From VRUE01 sp963730315 (GTDB taxonomy: Bacteria; Actinomycetota; Thermoleophilia; Solirubrobacterales; 70-9), in the NCBI GenBank assembly GCA_963730315.1, contig CAVSRD010000014.1, positions 1-51,365 on the forward strand: 51,365 nucleotides of DNA. Reading direction: 5' to 3'. The notes under the pieces are model-generated. The model made no database searches, was not told the DNA's origin, and saw only the letters and a program-made list of their open reading frames with translations. A program made the translations under genes and the position numbers. Position 1 is the first letter of the stretch. Every line of letters begins with the position of its first letter. Of this stretch, positions 40,566 to 48,325 are shown piece after piece.

Positions 40566-40961
40566 TCACCAAACGTAGGCGACAACCTCGCCGCCGACTC
40601 CCTTCGATTTCGCCTCGTGCCCGGTCATCACGCCGACCGAGGTGCTGAGGATCGCCGTGCCGGTGCCGCCGTGGACGCGCGGCACCTGCTTGCGGTCGAC
40701 GTAGCGGCGCCGACCGGGGCGCGAGATCCGTTCCAGCCCGACGATCACCGGGCGGCGCTCCTCCGTGTATTTGAGGCGGATCTCGATCTCCTCGCCGACC
40801 CGGGCGGGCTTGCGGGCGAAGTCGCGGATGTAGCCCTGCTCCTTGAGGATGCGGGACATCTCCTCCTTCAGCCTCGAAGCCGGGATGCTCACCTCGTCGT
40901 GGCCGGAACCGAGCGCGTTGCGGATCCTGGTCAGGTAGTCGGCTATCGGGTCGTTCAGCAT
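40566..40961 (-). CDS. rpsH: 30S ribosomal protein S8 (uS8)
   Basis: This 131-residue protein binds 16S rRNA and in some bacteria represses its operon. It starts MLNDPIADYLTRIRNA and ends with the conserved GTGTAILSTSVGVMTGHEA and GGEVVAYVW. It follows rpsZ by eleven bases. Confidence 0.97.
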   Translation of the reverse strand: MLNDPIADYLTRIRNALGSGHDEVSIPASRLKEEMSRILKEQGYIRDFARKPARVGEEIEIRLKYTEERRPVIVGLERISRPGRRRYVDRKQVPRVHGGTGTAILSTSVGVMTGHEAKSKGVGGEVVAYVW

Positions 40962-40972
40962 CGTGCGTCCCC

Positions 40973-41158
40973 TTACCAGCTCGACTTCGTCATCCCCGGG
41001 ATATAGCCCTCGTGCGCGGCCTCGCGCAGGCAGATCCGGCAGAGGCCGAACTTGCGGAAGTAGCCGCGCGGCCGCCCGCAGCGACGGCAGCGGTTGTACT
41101 TGCGGGTCTTGAACTTGGGCTTGCGGCCCTGCTTCACCTTCATCGAGGTCTTAGCCAT
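40973..41158 (-). CDS. rpsZ: 30S ribosomal protein S14 type Z (uS14)
   Basis: This 61-residue zinc-binding S14 has both Cys pairs (CRRCG and CRICL) in YNRCRRCGRPRGYFRKFGLCR and the terminal GMTKSSW. The short type Z form lies in the spc operon of actinobacteria and Firmicutes. Its ATG at 41158 overlaps the end of rplE by eight bases. Confidence 0.96.
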   Translation of the reverse strand: MAKTSMKVKQGRKPKFKTRKYNRCRRCGRPRGYFRKFGLCRICLREAAHEGYIPGMTKSSW

Positions 41159-41966
41159 CCTCTGAAGTCTCCTCACCGGCCGAGCCATCGGCCTCCTCGG
41201 TTTCGCCCTCCGCGGCCTCGCCCTCCTCGTCGGGCTCCCGCGTGCGCTTTTCGTAGGCCTCGGGGTTCTCCTCTTTAAGCTGCTCGAGCGCGGCCTGCTC
41301 GGCCTCGGCCCGCTGCCGGGCCTCCTCCTTACGCCTCTCCTCCTCGGCCTCGGCCTCCTCCTCGAGGTCGGCCTCGCCGGGCCGGCCCTCTTTGGCAAAC
41401 GGCATGCCCAGCCGCAGAAGCAGCTCGAACGCCTCGAGGTCGGTCGGTGCCGAGGTCACGATCGTAACGTCGAGGCCGCGCACCTCGTCGATCGAGTCGT
41501 AGTCGATCTCGGGGAAGATCAGCTGCTCCTTGACGCCCATCGAGTAGTTGCCGCGGCCGTCGAAGGAGCGCGGGTTGAGGCCGCGGAAGTCGCGGATCCG
41601 CGGCACCGCGATCGAGCAGAGACGATCCAAGAACTCCCACATGCGGGCGCGCCGCAGGGTGACCGAGACGCCGACCGGCATCCCCTCGCGGACCTTGAAG
41701 GAGGCGATCGACTTGCGCGCACGCCGCACGCTCGGCTGCTGGCCGGCGATCGTCGCCAGCTGGCTCTGCGCCGCCTCGAGCATCTTGGTGTTCTGCCGCG
41801 CCTCGCCGACGCCCATATTGAGAATGATCTTCTCGATGCGCGGGGCCTGCATCGGCGTCGAGTAGCCGAACTTGCGGGTCAGCGCCGGCTTCACCTCCTG
41901 CTCGTAGCGCTCGCGCAACCGCGGCGGCGGCGCTGCCTGCGACTGGCTGGTCGTGGCCGCCTCCAT
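41151..41966 (-). CDS. rplE: 50S ribosomal protein L5 (uL5) with long acidic C-terminal tail
   Basis: This protein binds 5S rRNA. The L5 core spans residues about 16-193, with YSTPMQAPRIEKIILNMGVGEA, RRARKSIASFKVREGMP and the closing LLLRLGMPFA. It then continues for about 78 residues of Glu/Ala/Lys-rich, probably coiled-coil sequence; ordinary L5 is about 180 residues. Codon use in the tail resembles the core. It overlaps rplX (TGATG, one base) and rpsZ (eight bases). Confidence 0.95.
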   Translation of the reverse strand: MEAATTSQSQAAPPPRLRERYEQEVKPALTRKFGYSTPMQAPRIEKIILNMGVGEARQNTKMLEAAQSQLATIAGQQPSVRRARKSIASFKVREGMPVGVSVTLRRARMWEFLDRLCSIAVPRIRDFRGLNPRSFDGRGNYSMGVKEQLIFPEIDYDSIDEVRGLDVTIVTSAPTDLEAFELLLRLGMPFAKEGRPGEADLEEEAEAEEERRKEEARQRAEAEQAALEQLKEENPEAYEKRTREPDEEGEAAEGETEEADGSAGEETSEDG

Positions 41967-42307
41967 CAGAGCGACGCTCCGCTGCGCTTCGCGTACCGCT
42001 CGCGCTTGCCGCCCCTGTCGCGGCGCACGCCAACGCGGGTCGGCTTGTTGTCTTTGGGGTCGAGCAGCATCACATTGGAGACGTGGATCGGCCCCTCCTT
42101 GTCGACGATCCCGCCGAGCTGCTGACCGGCTTTCTGGACGTTCTGGGCCGAGCGAGGTTTTTCGTGCCGCTTCACCATGTTGAGACCCTCCACGTAGACG
42201 AAGCCGCGCTTCGGCTCGGTCCGCGTCACGCGGCCGGTCTTGCCGGCGTCCTTGCCGCCGATCACCTTCACCCGGTCGTCGGTCCGTATCCGCATCGCCT
42301 TTGCCAT
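41966..42307 (-). CDS. rplX: 50S ribosomal protein L24 (uL24)
   Basis: This 113-residue assembly-initiator protein has a KOW motif (DDRVKVIGGKDAGKTGRVTR), VEGLNMVKRH and IHVSNVMLLDP. Its stop overlaps the rplE ATG by one base, and it starts two bases after the rplN stop. Confidence 0.96.
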   Translation of the reverse strand: MAKAMRIRTDDRVKVIGGKDAGKTGRVTRTEPKRGFVYVEGLNMVKRHEKPRSAQNVQKAGQQLGGIVDKEGPIHVSNVMLLDPKDNKPTRVGVRRDRGGKRERYAKRSGASL

Positions 42308-42309
42308 CG

Positions 42310-42681
42310 CTACAGGACCTCCGGGGCCAGGGAGACGATTTTCATGAAGTTGCGGTCGCGCAGCTCGCGCGCCACCGGGCCGAAGATACGGGTGCCGCGC
42401 GGATTGTTGCTGGCCGGATCGATCAGCACCGCGGCGTTTTCGTCGAAGGAGATGTAGGTGCCGTCCGAGCGGCCAAGCGACTTGCGGGTGCGCACCACGA
42501 CCGCCTGCACGACCTCGCCTTTGCGGATGCCGCCCTGCGGGCTCGCCTGCTTGACCGTCGCGGTGATCACGTCGCCGACCCCCGCGTAGCGGCGGCGGGA
42601 TCCCCCTTTGACGCGGATGCAGAGGATCTCGCGGGCACCGGAATTGTCGGCCACCTTGAGTCTCGACTCCTGCTGGATCAT
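42310..42681 (-). CDS. rplN: 50S ribosomal protein L14 (uL14)
   Basis: This 123-residue, highly conserved protein of the subunit interface starts MIQQESRLKVADNSGAREI and ends with RGTRIFGPVARELRDRNFMKIVSLAPEVL-type sequence. The ATG at 42681 follows the rpsQ stop by 14 bases. Longer upstream reading is in the wrong frame for rpsQ and is ignored. Confidence 0.97.
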   Translation of the reverse strand: MIQQESRLKVADNSGAREILCIRVKGGSRRRYAGVGDVITATVKQASPQGGIRKGEVVQAVVVRTRKSLGRSDGTYISFDENAAVLIDPASNNPRGTRIFGPVARELRDRNFMKIVSLAPEVL

Positions 42682-42695
42682 CGATCGCGCTTCCC

Positions 42696-43289
42696 CTATT
42701 TCGCCTTCTCGAGGACCTCGACCAGACGCCAGCGCTTCGTCTTGGAGAGCGGCCGCGTCTCGACCACCCGCACGACGTCGCCCTGGCCGGCCTCGTTGCG
42801 CTCGTCGTGCGCGTGAAGGGTCCGCGACTGCCGGATCACCTTCTCGTAGGTCGGATGCCGCCGCACGATGTCGACCCGCACCGTGATCGACTTCTCGGCT
42901 TTGTCGGACACCACGACCCCCTGCCGCACCTTTGCCGCGACAGCCGACCGCTCCGCGGGCGCCGTCCCGGTGCCGGCGGTCTTGCCGGCCTTGGCGACGG
43001 ATCGCTGCTTTCGCCGCAGCTCGGCCTTGCGCTTCCGGGCCTCCGCCCGCTCCGCCTCGCGCTCCTCGGCAGACCTCTTCGGTTTGGGCTTCGACGGTCG
43101 CCGCGACTTCTGGAGCCGCCGTTTCTCCTTCCACGGCAGTTCGTCCTCCGGACTCGGCTCCTCAGCTTTCTCCTCGGCGGAGGGGGAGTCGGCCGCGGCG
43201 GCAGGAGCATCGTCAGAACCAGGCGTCTCCTCTGCGGGTGGCGTCGGGGTGGCCTCGTCCTGATCTTTTTTCTTCTCGTCCTCGCTCAT
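42696..43289 (-). CDS. rpsQ: 30S ribosomal protein S17 (uS17) with ~116-residue N-terminal extension
   Basis: The S17 OB-fold core occupies about residues 117-197 (VRQGVVVSDKAEKSITVRVD, HDERNEAGQGDVVRVVETRPLSKTKRW). It is preceded by an unusual N-terminal extension: acidic and Pro/Ala-rich first (residues 1-50, with TPTPPAEETPG), then strongly basic and helical (about 54-100, KEKRRLQKSRRPSKPKPKR and many Arg/Lys/Glu). Typical S17 is 80-90 residues. The ATG at 43289 overlaps the rpmC stop (ATGA). An internal start near the core has no obvious ribosome site, so the long form is preferred. Confidence 0.93.
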   Translation of the reverse strand: MSEDEKKKDQDEATPTPPAEETPGSDDAPAAAADSPSAEEKAEEPSPEDELPWKEKRRLQKSRRPSKPKPKRSAEEREAERAEARKRKAELRRKQRSVAKAGKTAGTGTAPAERSAVAAKVRQGVVVSDKAEKSITVRVDIVRRHPTYEKVIRQSRTLHAHDERNEAGQGDVVRVVETRPLSKTKRWRLVEVLEKAK

Positions 43290-43498
43290 TTCCTCAGCTC
43301 TCGTTCCACGTCGATCCCCCGCTCCCGGGCCACGGTCAGCAGCCGCGCCACGTCCCGCTTGGCGCTCGCCAGCCGCGCCGTGTTCTCCAGCTCGCCGGTC
43401 GCATGCCGGAAGCGCAGGTTGAACGCCTCCTGCTTGGCTTCGATCAGCCTCGCCACCAGCTCGTCGTCTTTGAAATCGTGGACCTCGGCCGCCTTCAT
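43286..43498 (-). CDS. rpmC: 50S ribosomal protein L29 (uL29)
   Basis: This 70-residue two-helix protein sits at the tunnel exit and has AKQEAFNLRFRHATGELENTARL, diagnostic for L29. It overlaps rplP by four bases at its start (ATGA) and rpsQ by four at its end. Confidence 0.96.
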   Translation of the reverse strand: MKAAEVHDFKDDELVARLIEAKQEAFNLRFRHATGELENTARLASAKRDVARLLTVARERGIDVERELRK

Positions 43499-43917
43499 CG
43501 GACCTCCGCCCCCTCGCGCATCACGAATTTCGTCCTGACCGGAAGCTTGTGGCCGGCCAGGCGCAGCGCCTCGCGGGCCAGCTCCTCCGGCACGCCCGCC
43601 AGCTCGAACATCACCTTGCCCGGCTTGACCACGGCGACCCAGCCCTCCGGGTTGCCCTTGCCCGAGCCCATCCGCGTCTCGGCGGGCTTCTTGGTGAAGG
43701 GCTTGTCGGGGAAGATGTTGATCCAGACCTTGCCGCCGCGTTTGATCTTGCGGGTCATCGCGACGCGGGCCGCCTCGATCTGGCGGTTGGTGATCCAGCC
43801 GCGGTCGAGCGCCTTCAGCCCGTACTCGCCGAAGGCGACGGTGCTGCCGCCCTTGGTGTTGCCGCGCATCCGGCCGCGCATCTGTTTGCGGTGTTTGACC
43901 CGCTTCGGCATCAGCAT
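43495..43917 (-). CDS. rplP: 50S ribosomal protein L16 (uL16)
   Basis: This 140-residue protein supports A-site tRNA binding. It begins MLMPKRVKHRKQMRGRMRG and carries RGGKVWINIFPDKPFTKKPAETRMGSGKG and GWVAVVKPGKVMFE. It follows rpsC by three bases and overlaps rpmC. Confidence 0.97.
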   Translation of the reverse strand: MLMPKRVKHRKQMRGRMRGNTKGGSTVAFGEYGLKALDRGWITNRQIEAARVAMTRKIKRGGKVWINIFPDKPFTKKPAETRMGSGKGNPEGWVAVVKPGKVMFELAGVPEELAREALRLAGHKLPVRTKFVMREGAEVR

Positions 43918-43920
43918 CGC

Positions 43921-44652
43921 CTACCGAGCACCCCCTCCGCGGCCCGTCCGGTCGCCGGGGCGGTTGCCACGGCTGCGCCCGGCGCCCGGAGCCTCTCCGT
44001 CGGCCGGGACCTGGTCGGAGCGGAACCCCTCGGGCATCACCTCGCCCTTGTTGATCCAGCATTTGACGCCGATCCGGCCGGCCGTGGTGCGCGCCTCGAA
44101 GAAGCCGTAGTCGATGTTGGCGCGCAGCGTGTGCAGCGGCACGCGCCCGTCGGCGTAGTGCTCGGTGCGCGCCATCTCGGAACCGCCGAGCCGGCCGGAC
44201 ACCTGGATCTTCACGCCTTTGGCGCCCGATCGCATCGCCGAGGTCAACGCCCGTTTCATCGCGCGGCGGAAGGCAACCCGGTTCTGGAGCTGCTCGGCGA
44301 TCGACTGGGCGACCAGCTTCGCATCCAGCTCGGGGCGCTTCACCTCGCGGATGTTCACCTTGATCGGCTTGCCGGTCAGCTTGTGCAGCTCCTTGCGCAG
44401 CGCGTCGACTTCGCTTCCCGACTTGCCGATCACGATGCCCGGGCGGGCGGTGTGGATGTCGACCGTGACCTCGCCGCGGCGCTCGATCGTGATCTCGGAA
44501 AGACCGGCGTGGGCCAGTTTCCCCTCGATGTGGTCGCGGATGCGGAGGTCCTCCTCGAGCACGTCGGCGAAGCCCTTCTCGTCGAACCAGTTCGACCTCC
44601 AGTCCCGGATGTAGCCGACCCGGAAGCCGCCGGGGTGGATCTTCTGCCCCAT
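43921..44652 (-). CDS. rpsC: 30S ribosomal protein S3 (uS3)
   Basis: This 243-residue protein lines the mRNA entry channel. It starts MGQKIHPGGFRVG, has a KH domain (RPGIVIGKSGSEVDALRKEL), and the C-terminal domain with GRLGGSEMARTEHYADGRVPLHTLRA. A short Gly/Arg-rich tail follows (after DQVPADGEAPG). The ATG lies two bases after the rplV stop. Confidence 0.97.
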   Translation of the reverse strand: MGQKIHPGGFRVGYIRDWRSNWFDEKGFADVLEEDLRIRDHIEGKLAHAGLSEITIERRGEVTVDIHTARPGIVIGKSGSEVDALRKELHKLTGKPIKVNIREVKRPELDAKLVAQSIAEQLQNRVAFRRAMKRALTSAMRSGAKGVKIQVSGRLGGSEMARTEHYADGRVPLHTLRANIDYGFFEARTTAGRIGVKCWINKGEVMPEGFRSDQVPADGEAPGAGRSRGNRPGDRTGRGGGAR

Positions 44653-44654
44653 GG

Positions 44655-45155
44655 CTAGCCCAACTCCCCTTCCGGGCTCAGCGCCACCGCGATGTGGCTG
44701 GTTCGCTTGTTGATCTGCGTCGCCCGGCCGAGGGCGCGCGGCCGGTAGCGGCGCAGGGTCGGGCCTTCGTCGACGGTGATCTCTGCGACCCGCATCTCGT
44801 CGGCGATCAGGTCGTGGTTGTTCTCCGCGTTGGCGGCGGCCGACTCGATCAGCTTGCCGATGTCCCGCGCCGCCCCGCGCGGCGAGAACTGCAAGAGCGC
44901 CCGCGCCTGGTCGATGTTGAGGCCGCGGACCTGGTCGGCGACGAGGCGCGCCTTGCGCGGCGCCACCCGCACGTATCGGGAGCTGGCCCGGACCACCAGC
45001 GGCGCCGGCTTCGGCGCTTTCTTCTTCTCCGGCGCCCCTTTCTTCGCAGCGGGTTTCTTCGCCGTCTCTTTCTTCGCCGTCTCTTTCTTCGCCGAGTCTT
45101 TCTTGCCGGGCGCCTTCTTGGCGTCCGGGTCCCGTTGTTTCTTCTCGACTGCCAT
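44655..45155 (-). CDS. rplV: 50S ribosomal protein L22 (uL22) with Lys/Ala-rich N-terminal extension
   Basis: The L22 core (residues about 53-166) has RYVRVAPRKARLVADQVRGL and ends RRYRPRALGRATQINKRTSHI, which includes the tunnel hairpin. The first about 52 residues are basic and repetitive, made of AKKET/AKKDS units and KKxAPxKK. They are histone-H1-like in character and usual L22 lacks them. The start ATG at 45155 lies eleven bases after rpsS. Confidence 0.95.
   Translation of the reverse strand: MAVEKKQRDPDAKKAPGKKDSAKKETAKKETAKKPAAKKGAPEKKKAPKPAPLVVRASSRYVRVAPRKARLVADQVRGLNIDQARALLQFSPRGAARDIGKLIESAAANAENNHDLIADEMRVAEITVDEGPTLRRYRPRALGRATQINKRTSHIAVALSPEGELG
45054..45105. repeat. 15-base tandem repeat encoding AKKET units in rplV
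   Basis: Three near-identical 15-base units (TTTCTTCGCCGTCTC twice, then TTTCTTCGCCGAGTC) plus a partial unit encode the AKKET/AKKDS repeats on the minus strand. Unit-number change would keep the frame. Confidence 0.7.
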
Positions 45156-45166
45156 CAGTGGCCCTT

Positions 45167-45439
45167 CTACTCGCCTTTGCCGGTTCCGGAGTGGGCGCGG
45201 AAGGTCCTGGTCGGTGCGAACTCGCCCAGCTTGTGGCCGACCATCGACTCCGAGATGAAGACGGGCACGTGCTTGCGCCCGTCGTGGACGGCGATCGTGT
45301 GGCCAACCATCTCCGGGAAGACCGTCGAGGTCCGCGACCAGGTTTTCACCATCTGCTTCTGGCCGGACTCGTTCATCGCGGCGATCCGCTTCATCAGGGC
45401 GGCTTCCACCCACGGCCCCTTTTTCGTCGAGCGTCCCAT
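45167..45439 (-). CDS. rpsS: 30S ribosomal protein S19 (uS19)
   Basis: This 90-residue head protein starts MGRSTKKGPWVEAALMKR and has KTWSRTSTVFPEMVGHTIAVHDGRKHVPV and GHKLGEFAPTRTFRAHSG. The ATG at 45439 lies eleven bases after the rplB stop. Confidence 0.97.
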   Translation of the reverse strand: MGRSTKKGPWVEAALMKRIAAMNESGQKQMVKTWSRTSTVFPEMVGHTIAVHDGRKHVPVFISESMVGHKLGEFAPTRTFRAHSGTGKGE

Positions 45440-45450
45440 TAGCCGGCCAC

Positions 45451-46293
45451 CTACCGCTTCTTCTTCCCACGCCTGCGACCGCGGACGATGTCGCGGTCGG
45501 ATCGCTTGCCCTTCTTGCGGGTGCGATAGCCCAGCGTCGGCTTGCCCCACGGCGTGACCGGGTGGCCACCGGGCGTGTGGTGCGCCTCGCCGCCGCCGTG
45601 CGGGTGGTCGACCGGGTTCATCGCCACGCCCCTTGTCTGCGGTCGCTTGCCCTTGTGCCGGTTGCGCCCGGCCTTGCCGACCTTGACGTTCTGGTGCTCG
45701 GCGTTGGACAGCGAGCCGACCGTGGCGCGGCACTCGGCGCGGACCATCCGCATCTCCGAGGAGGGCAGCCGCAGGGTCACCATCTCCCCCTCCTTGGCCA
45801 CCAGCTGAATCGCCGTGCCCGCGGCGCGGCCCAGCTTGCCGCCCTGGCCGGCGACCAGCTCGACGTTGTGGACGATCGTCCCGGTCGGCATCTCCCCCAG
45901 GGTCAGCGCGTTGCCGGGCGCGATGTCGGCGCCGGGGCCGGACTGCACCCGGTCGTCGACCGAGAGGTCCGCCGGGGCGAGGATGTAGCTCTTCTCGCCG
46001 TCGGCGTAGTGCAGCAGCGCGACGTAGCAGCTGCGGTTCGGGTCGTACTCGATCGTCGCCACCCTGGCCGGAACCCCGTCCTTGCGCCGCTTGAAGTCGA
46101 TGCGGCGGTAGCGACGCTTCGCCCCGCCACCGCGGTGACGCGCGGTGATCCGTCCGTTGCCGTTGCGACCGCCCGACTTGCGCAGCCCTTCGGTCAGCTT
46201 GCGCTGCGGCTCGGACGCGGTCAGCTGCTCGCGCACGGGATAGGTGGCGAAGCGGCGCCCCGGGCTGGTCGGTTTGGTCTTGCGGTTGGCCAT
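45451..46293 (-). CDS. rplB: 50S ribosomal protein L2 (uL2)
   Basis: This 280-residue primary 23S-binding protein is needed for peptidyl transfer. Its conserved region near the C-terminus, TRGVAMNPVDHPHGGGEAH, includes the essential His. The KRRYRRIDFKRRKDGVPARV segment is also diagnostic. It follows rplW by nine bases. Confidence 0.97.
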   Translation of the reverse strand: MANRKTKPTSPGRRFATYPVREQLTASEPQRKLTEGLRKSGGRNGNGRITARHRGGGAKRRYRRIDFKRRKDGVPARVATIEYDPNRSCYVALLHYADGEKSYILAPADLSVDDRVQSGPGADIAPGNALTLGEMPTGTIVHNVELVAGQGGKLGRAAGTAIQLVAKEGEMVTLRLPSSEMRMVRAECRATVGSLSNAEHQNVKVGKAGRNRHKGKRPQTRGVAMNPVDHPHGGGEAHHTPGGHPVTPWGKPTLGYRTRKKGKRSDRDIVRGRRRGKKKR

Positions 46294-46302
46294 CTCGATC
46301 CC

Positions 46303-46596
46303 CTAGGCGGTCTCAGCGCCTTCGAACAGCTCGATCCGGTCGCCCGGCACGAGTTGGACGATCGCCTTCTTCCAGCCCCGCGTCCTACCCGACTGCAGGC
46401 CGCGGCGCTTCGGCTTGGCCCGCACCCTGGAGGTGTGGACCGCGGCGACGCCGACGTCGAAGATCTCTTCGACCGCGGCGGCGATCTGGGTCTTGTGGGC
46501 GCGGTCGTTGACCCGGAACGTGTACTTGCCCTCGGCGATCAGCGCGTAGCTCTTCTCCGAGACGACCGGGCGGACGATCACGTTGCGGGCGTCCAT
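46303..46596 (-). CDS. rplW: 50S ribosomal protein L23 (uL23)
   Basis: This 97-residue tunnel-exit protein docks trigger factor and SRP. It has VIVRPVVSEKSYALIAEGKYTFRVNDRAHKTQI-type sequence and the basic RAKPKRRGLQSGRTRGWKKAIV loop. Its ATG overlaps the rplD stop by one base (TGATG). Confidence 0.96.
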   Translation of the reverse strand: MDARNVIVRPVVSEKSYALIAEGKYTFRVNDRAHKTQIAAAVEEIFDVGVAAVHTSRVRAKPKRRGLQSGRTRGWKKAIVQLVPGDRIELFEGAETA

Positions 46597-47207
46597 CAGG
46601 CGAGCCTCCCCTTCAAGGCCTCCAGCGCACCTTCGGAGAGGACGAGCGAGGCCGCGCCGATCACGTCGGCCACGCCGATCGCACCCACCTCGGCGACCGT
46701 CACCCGGGCGATGTTGCGAAAGCTCTTCACGGCACCGGTCTCCTCCGCCTGGAGGACGACCAGGGTCGGCCGCTGCGCGCCCCACTTGTCCAGCGCTGCG
46801 GCCGCCGCATTCGTTGAAGGCTCCTCGAAGGCCACCGGGTCGAGCAGCGCGATGCTGCTCCGCTCGGCGTGGACCGATAGCGCCGCCCGCATCGCCTTGC
46901 GGCGCGCCTTGCGGTTCACCTTGACGTTGTAGTGGCGGGGCTTCGGGCCGAAGGCGACGCCCCCCCCGAAGCGATTGGGCACGCCGAGCGAGCCGGCGCG
47001 AGCCCGGCCGGTGCCCTTCTGGCGCCAGGCCTTTGCGGTCGTGAACGAGACCTCGGCCCGGGTCAGGGTCGAGGCGGTGCCGCGACGCCGCGACGCCAGG
47101 TCGGCGCGCGCCGTCTCGTGGACCAGCGACTGGTGGAAGGGCTCCGCGAACAGCTCCTGCGGCAGCTCCGCCTTGGTCGTCTTGCCGAGCACCGCGGCCT
47201 TGGCCAT
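46596..47207 (-). CDS. rplD: 50S ribosomal protein L4 (uL4)
   Basis: This 203-residue protein reaches into the exit tunnel. The extended loop with RRGTASTLTRAEVSFTTAKAWRQKGTGRARAGS and the later FGGGVAFGPKPRHYNVKVNRKARR are diagnostic. Its ATG overlaps the rplC stop by one base and its stop overlaps rplW. In E. coli L4 represses this operon; whether it does so here is unknown. Confidence 0.96.
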   Translation of the reverse strand: MAKAAVLGKTTKAELPQELFAEPFHQSLVHETARADLASRRRGTASTLTRAEVSFTTAKAWRQKGTGRARAGSLGVPNRFGGGVAFGPKPRHYNVKVNRKARRKAMRAALSVHAERSSIALLDPVAFEEPSTNAAAAALDKWGAQRPTLVVLQAEETGAVKSFRNIARVTVAEVGAIGVADVIGAASLVLSEGALEALKGRLA

Positions 47208-47842
47208 CAGGAATCGCCCTCGCTTCGCACCTCGACCACCGCGTTGCGCGAGCCGGGGACCGACCCCTTGACCAGCAGCAGGTTGCGCTCGACGTCGACG
47301 TCGGCGACCTCCAGCCGCCGCTGGGTGGCCCGCTTGTTCCCCATCTGGCCCGGCATCCGCATCCCTTTGAAGACCCGCCCCGGGAAGGCGCTGGCGCCGA
47401 TCGAGCCGGGCGCCCGCACGTTGTGGGACCCGTGGCTGACCGGCCCGCGGCTGAAGTTGTGACGCTTGATCCCACCCTGGAAGCCCTTGCCGAGCGAGAT
47501 GCCGGAGACCTTGACCTTCTGGCCGGCCTCGAACGAGGAGACGGTGACGTCGTCGCCCACCTTGGGGCCCTCCTCGGCGCCGAGGTCCTCGTCGCGAAAC
47601 TCGACCAGGTGGCGCATCGGCGGCGCCCCGGCCTTCTTCAGGTGGCCCAGCTCGGCCTTGCTCAACCTGCCCTCCCCGACCTCGTCGAAGCCGAGCTGCA
47701 CGGCCGCGTAGCCGTCCCGCTCGGGGTCGCGGATCGCGGTCACCTTGCAGGGCCCGGCCTCGATCACGGTGACCGGGACGACCGTGCCGTCCTCGCGGAA
47801 GACCTGCGTCATGCCGAGCTTCTTGCCGAGGATCGCAGCCAT
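47207..47842 (-). CDS. rplC: 50S ribosomal protein L3 (uL3)
   Basis: This 211-residue early-assembly protein starts MAAILGKKLGMTQVFREDGTVVPVTVI and has GKGFQGGIKRHNFSRGPVSHGSHNVRAPGSIG-type sequence, including the segment near the peptidyl-transferase centre. It follows rpsJ by seven bases. Confidence 0.97.
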   Translation of the reverse strand: MAAILGKKLGMTQVFREDGTVVPVTVIEAGPCKVTAIRDPERDGYAAVQLGFDEVGEGRLSKAELGHLKKAGAPPMRHLVEFRDEDLGAEEGPKVGDDVTVSSFEAGQKVKVSGISLGKGFQGGIKRHNFSRGPVSHGSHNVRAPGSIGASAFPGRVFKGMRMPGQMGNKRATQRRLEVADVDVERNLLLVKGSVPGSRNAVVEVRSEGDS

Positions 47843-47849
47843 GATGGGC

Positions 47850-48170
47850 TCACAGCCTGATCTCGATGTCGACCCCGGCCGGCAGCGAGTCGAGGCGCTG
47901 TAGGGAGTCGACGGTTTTCGGCGAGGGCTGGAGGATGTCGATCAGGCGCTTGTGAGTGCGGATCTCGAAGTGCTCGCGCGAGTCCTTGTCCTTGAACGGG
48001 GAGCGGATCACGCAGTAGACGTTCTTCTCGGTCGGCAGCGGTACCGGGCCGGAGACGCTCGCGCCGGTCCGCTCCGCGGTCTCGACGATCTCGCGGGCAG
48101 CCCGGTCTATGGCGTCGTGGTCGTACGCCTTCAGTCGAATCCGGATTTTCTGCGCCGCGATCGTTGCCAC
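47850..48170 (-). CDS. rpsJ: 30S ribosomal protein S10 (uS10)
   Basis: This 106-residue protein has KIRIRLKAYDHDAIDRAAREIVETA and the loop SGPVPLPTEKNVYCVIRSPFKDKDSREHFEIRTHKRLIDI, nearly invariant. The start is GTG at 48170, with a weak ribosome site. It opens the S10 operon after a 155-base gap with stacked hairpins. Confidence 0.97.
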   Translation of the reverse strand: MATIAAQKIRIRLKAYDHDAIDRAAREIVETAERTGASVSGPVPLPTEKNVYCVIRSPFKDKDSREHFEIRTHKRLIDILQPSPKTVDSLQRLDSLPAGVDIEIRL

Positions 48171-48197
48171 GGTTCTTCAGCTCTTTCGTTTTCCTTT

Positions 48198-48318
48198 CGC
48201 GCGGCCTTTCCGCGCGGAAGGGGCGCCGCCCCTCCCTGTTGGTGGGGCGCCGCCCCGGTCGTATGTCCTTTTCGGTTGTCTCGCCGCCGCGGCGGCGATC
48301 GGGGCGGGGCTCCGCCCC
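48198..48318 (-). promoter_or_regulatory. Stacked hairpins in the tuf-rpsJ gap (tuf terminator and/or S10 leader)
   Basis: In minus-strand order there is GGGGCGGAGCCCCGCCCC (48301-48318; 7-base stem). Next come a perfect 18-base palindrome (48281-48298), two identical 13-base palindromes GGGGCGGCGCCCC (48244-48256 and 48220-48232), and a 7-base stem CCGCGCG/CGCGCGG (48198-48216). The first may terminate tuf transcripts; the rest would lie in the rpsJ leader. No T-run or classical L4-binding leader is recognised. Confidence 0.5.
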
Positions 48319-48325
48319 AAGGGCG

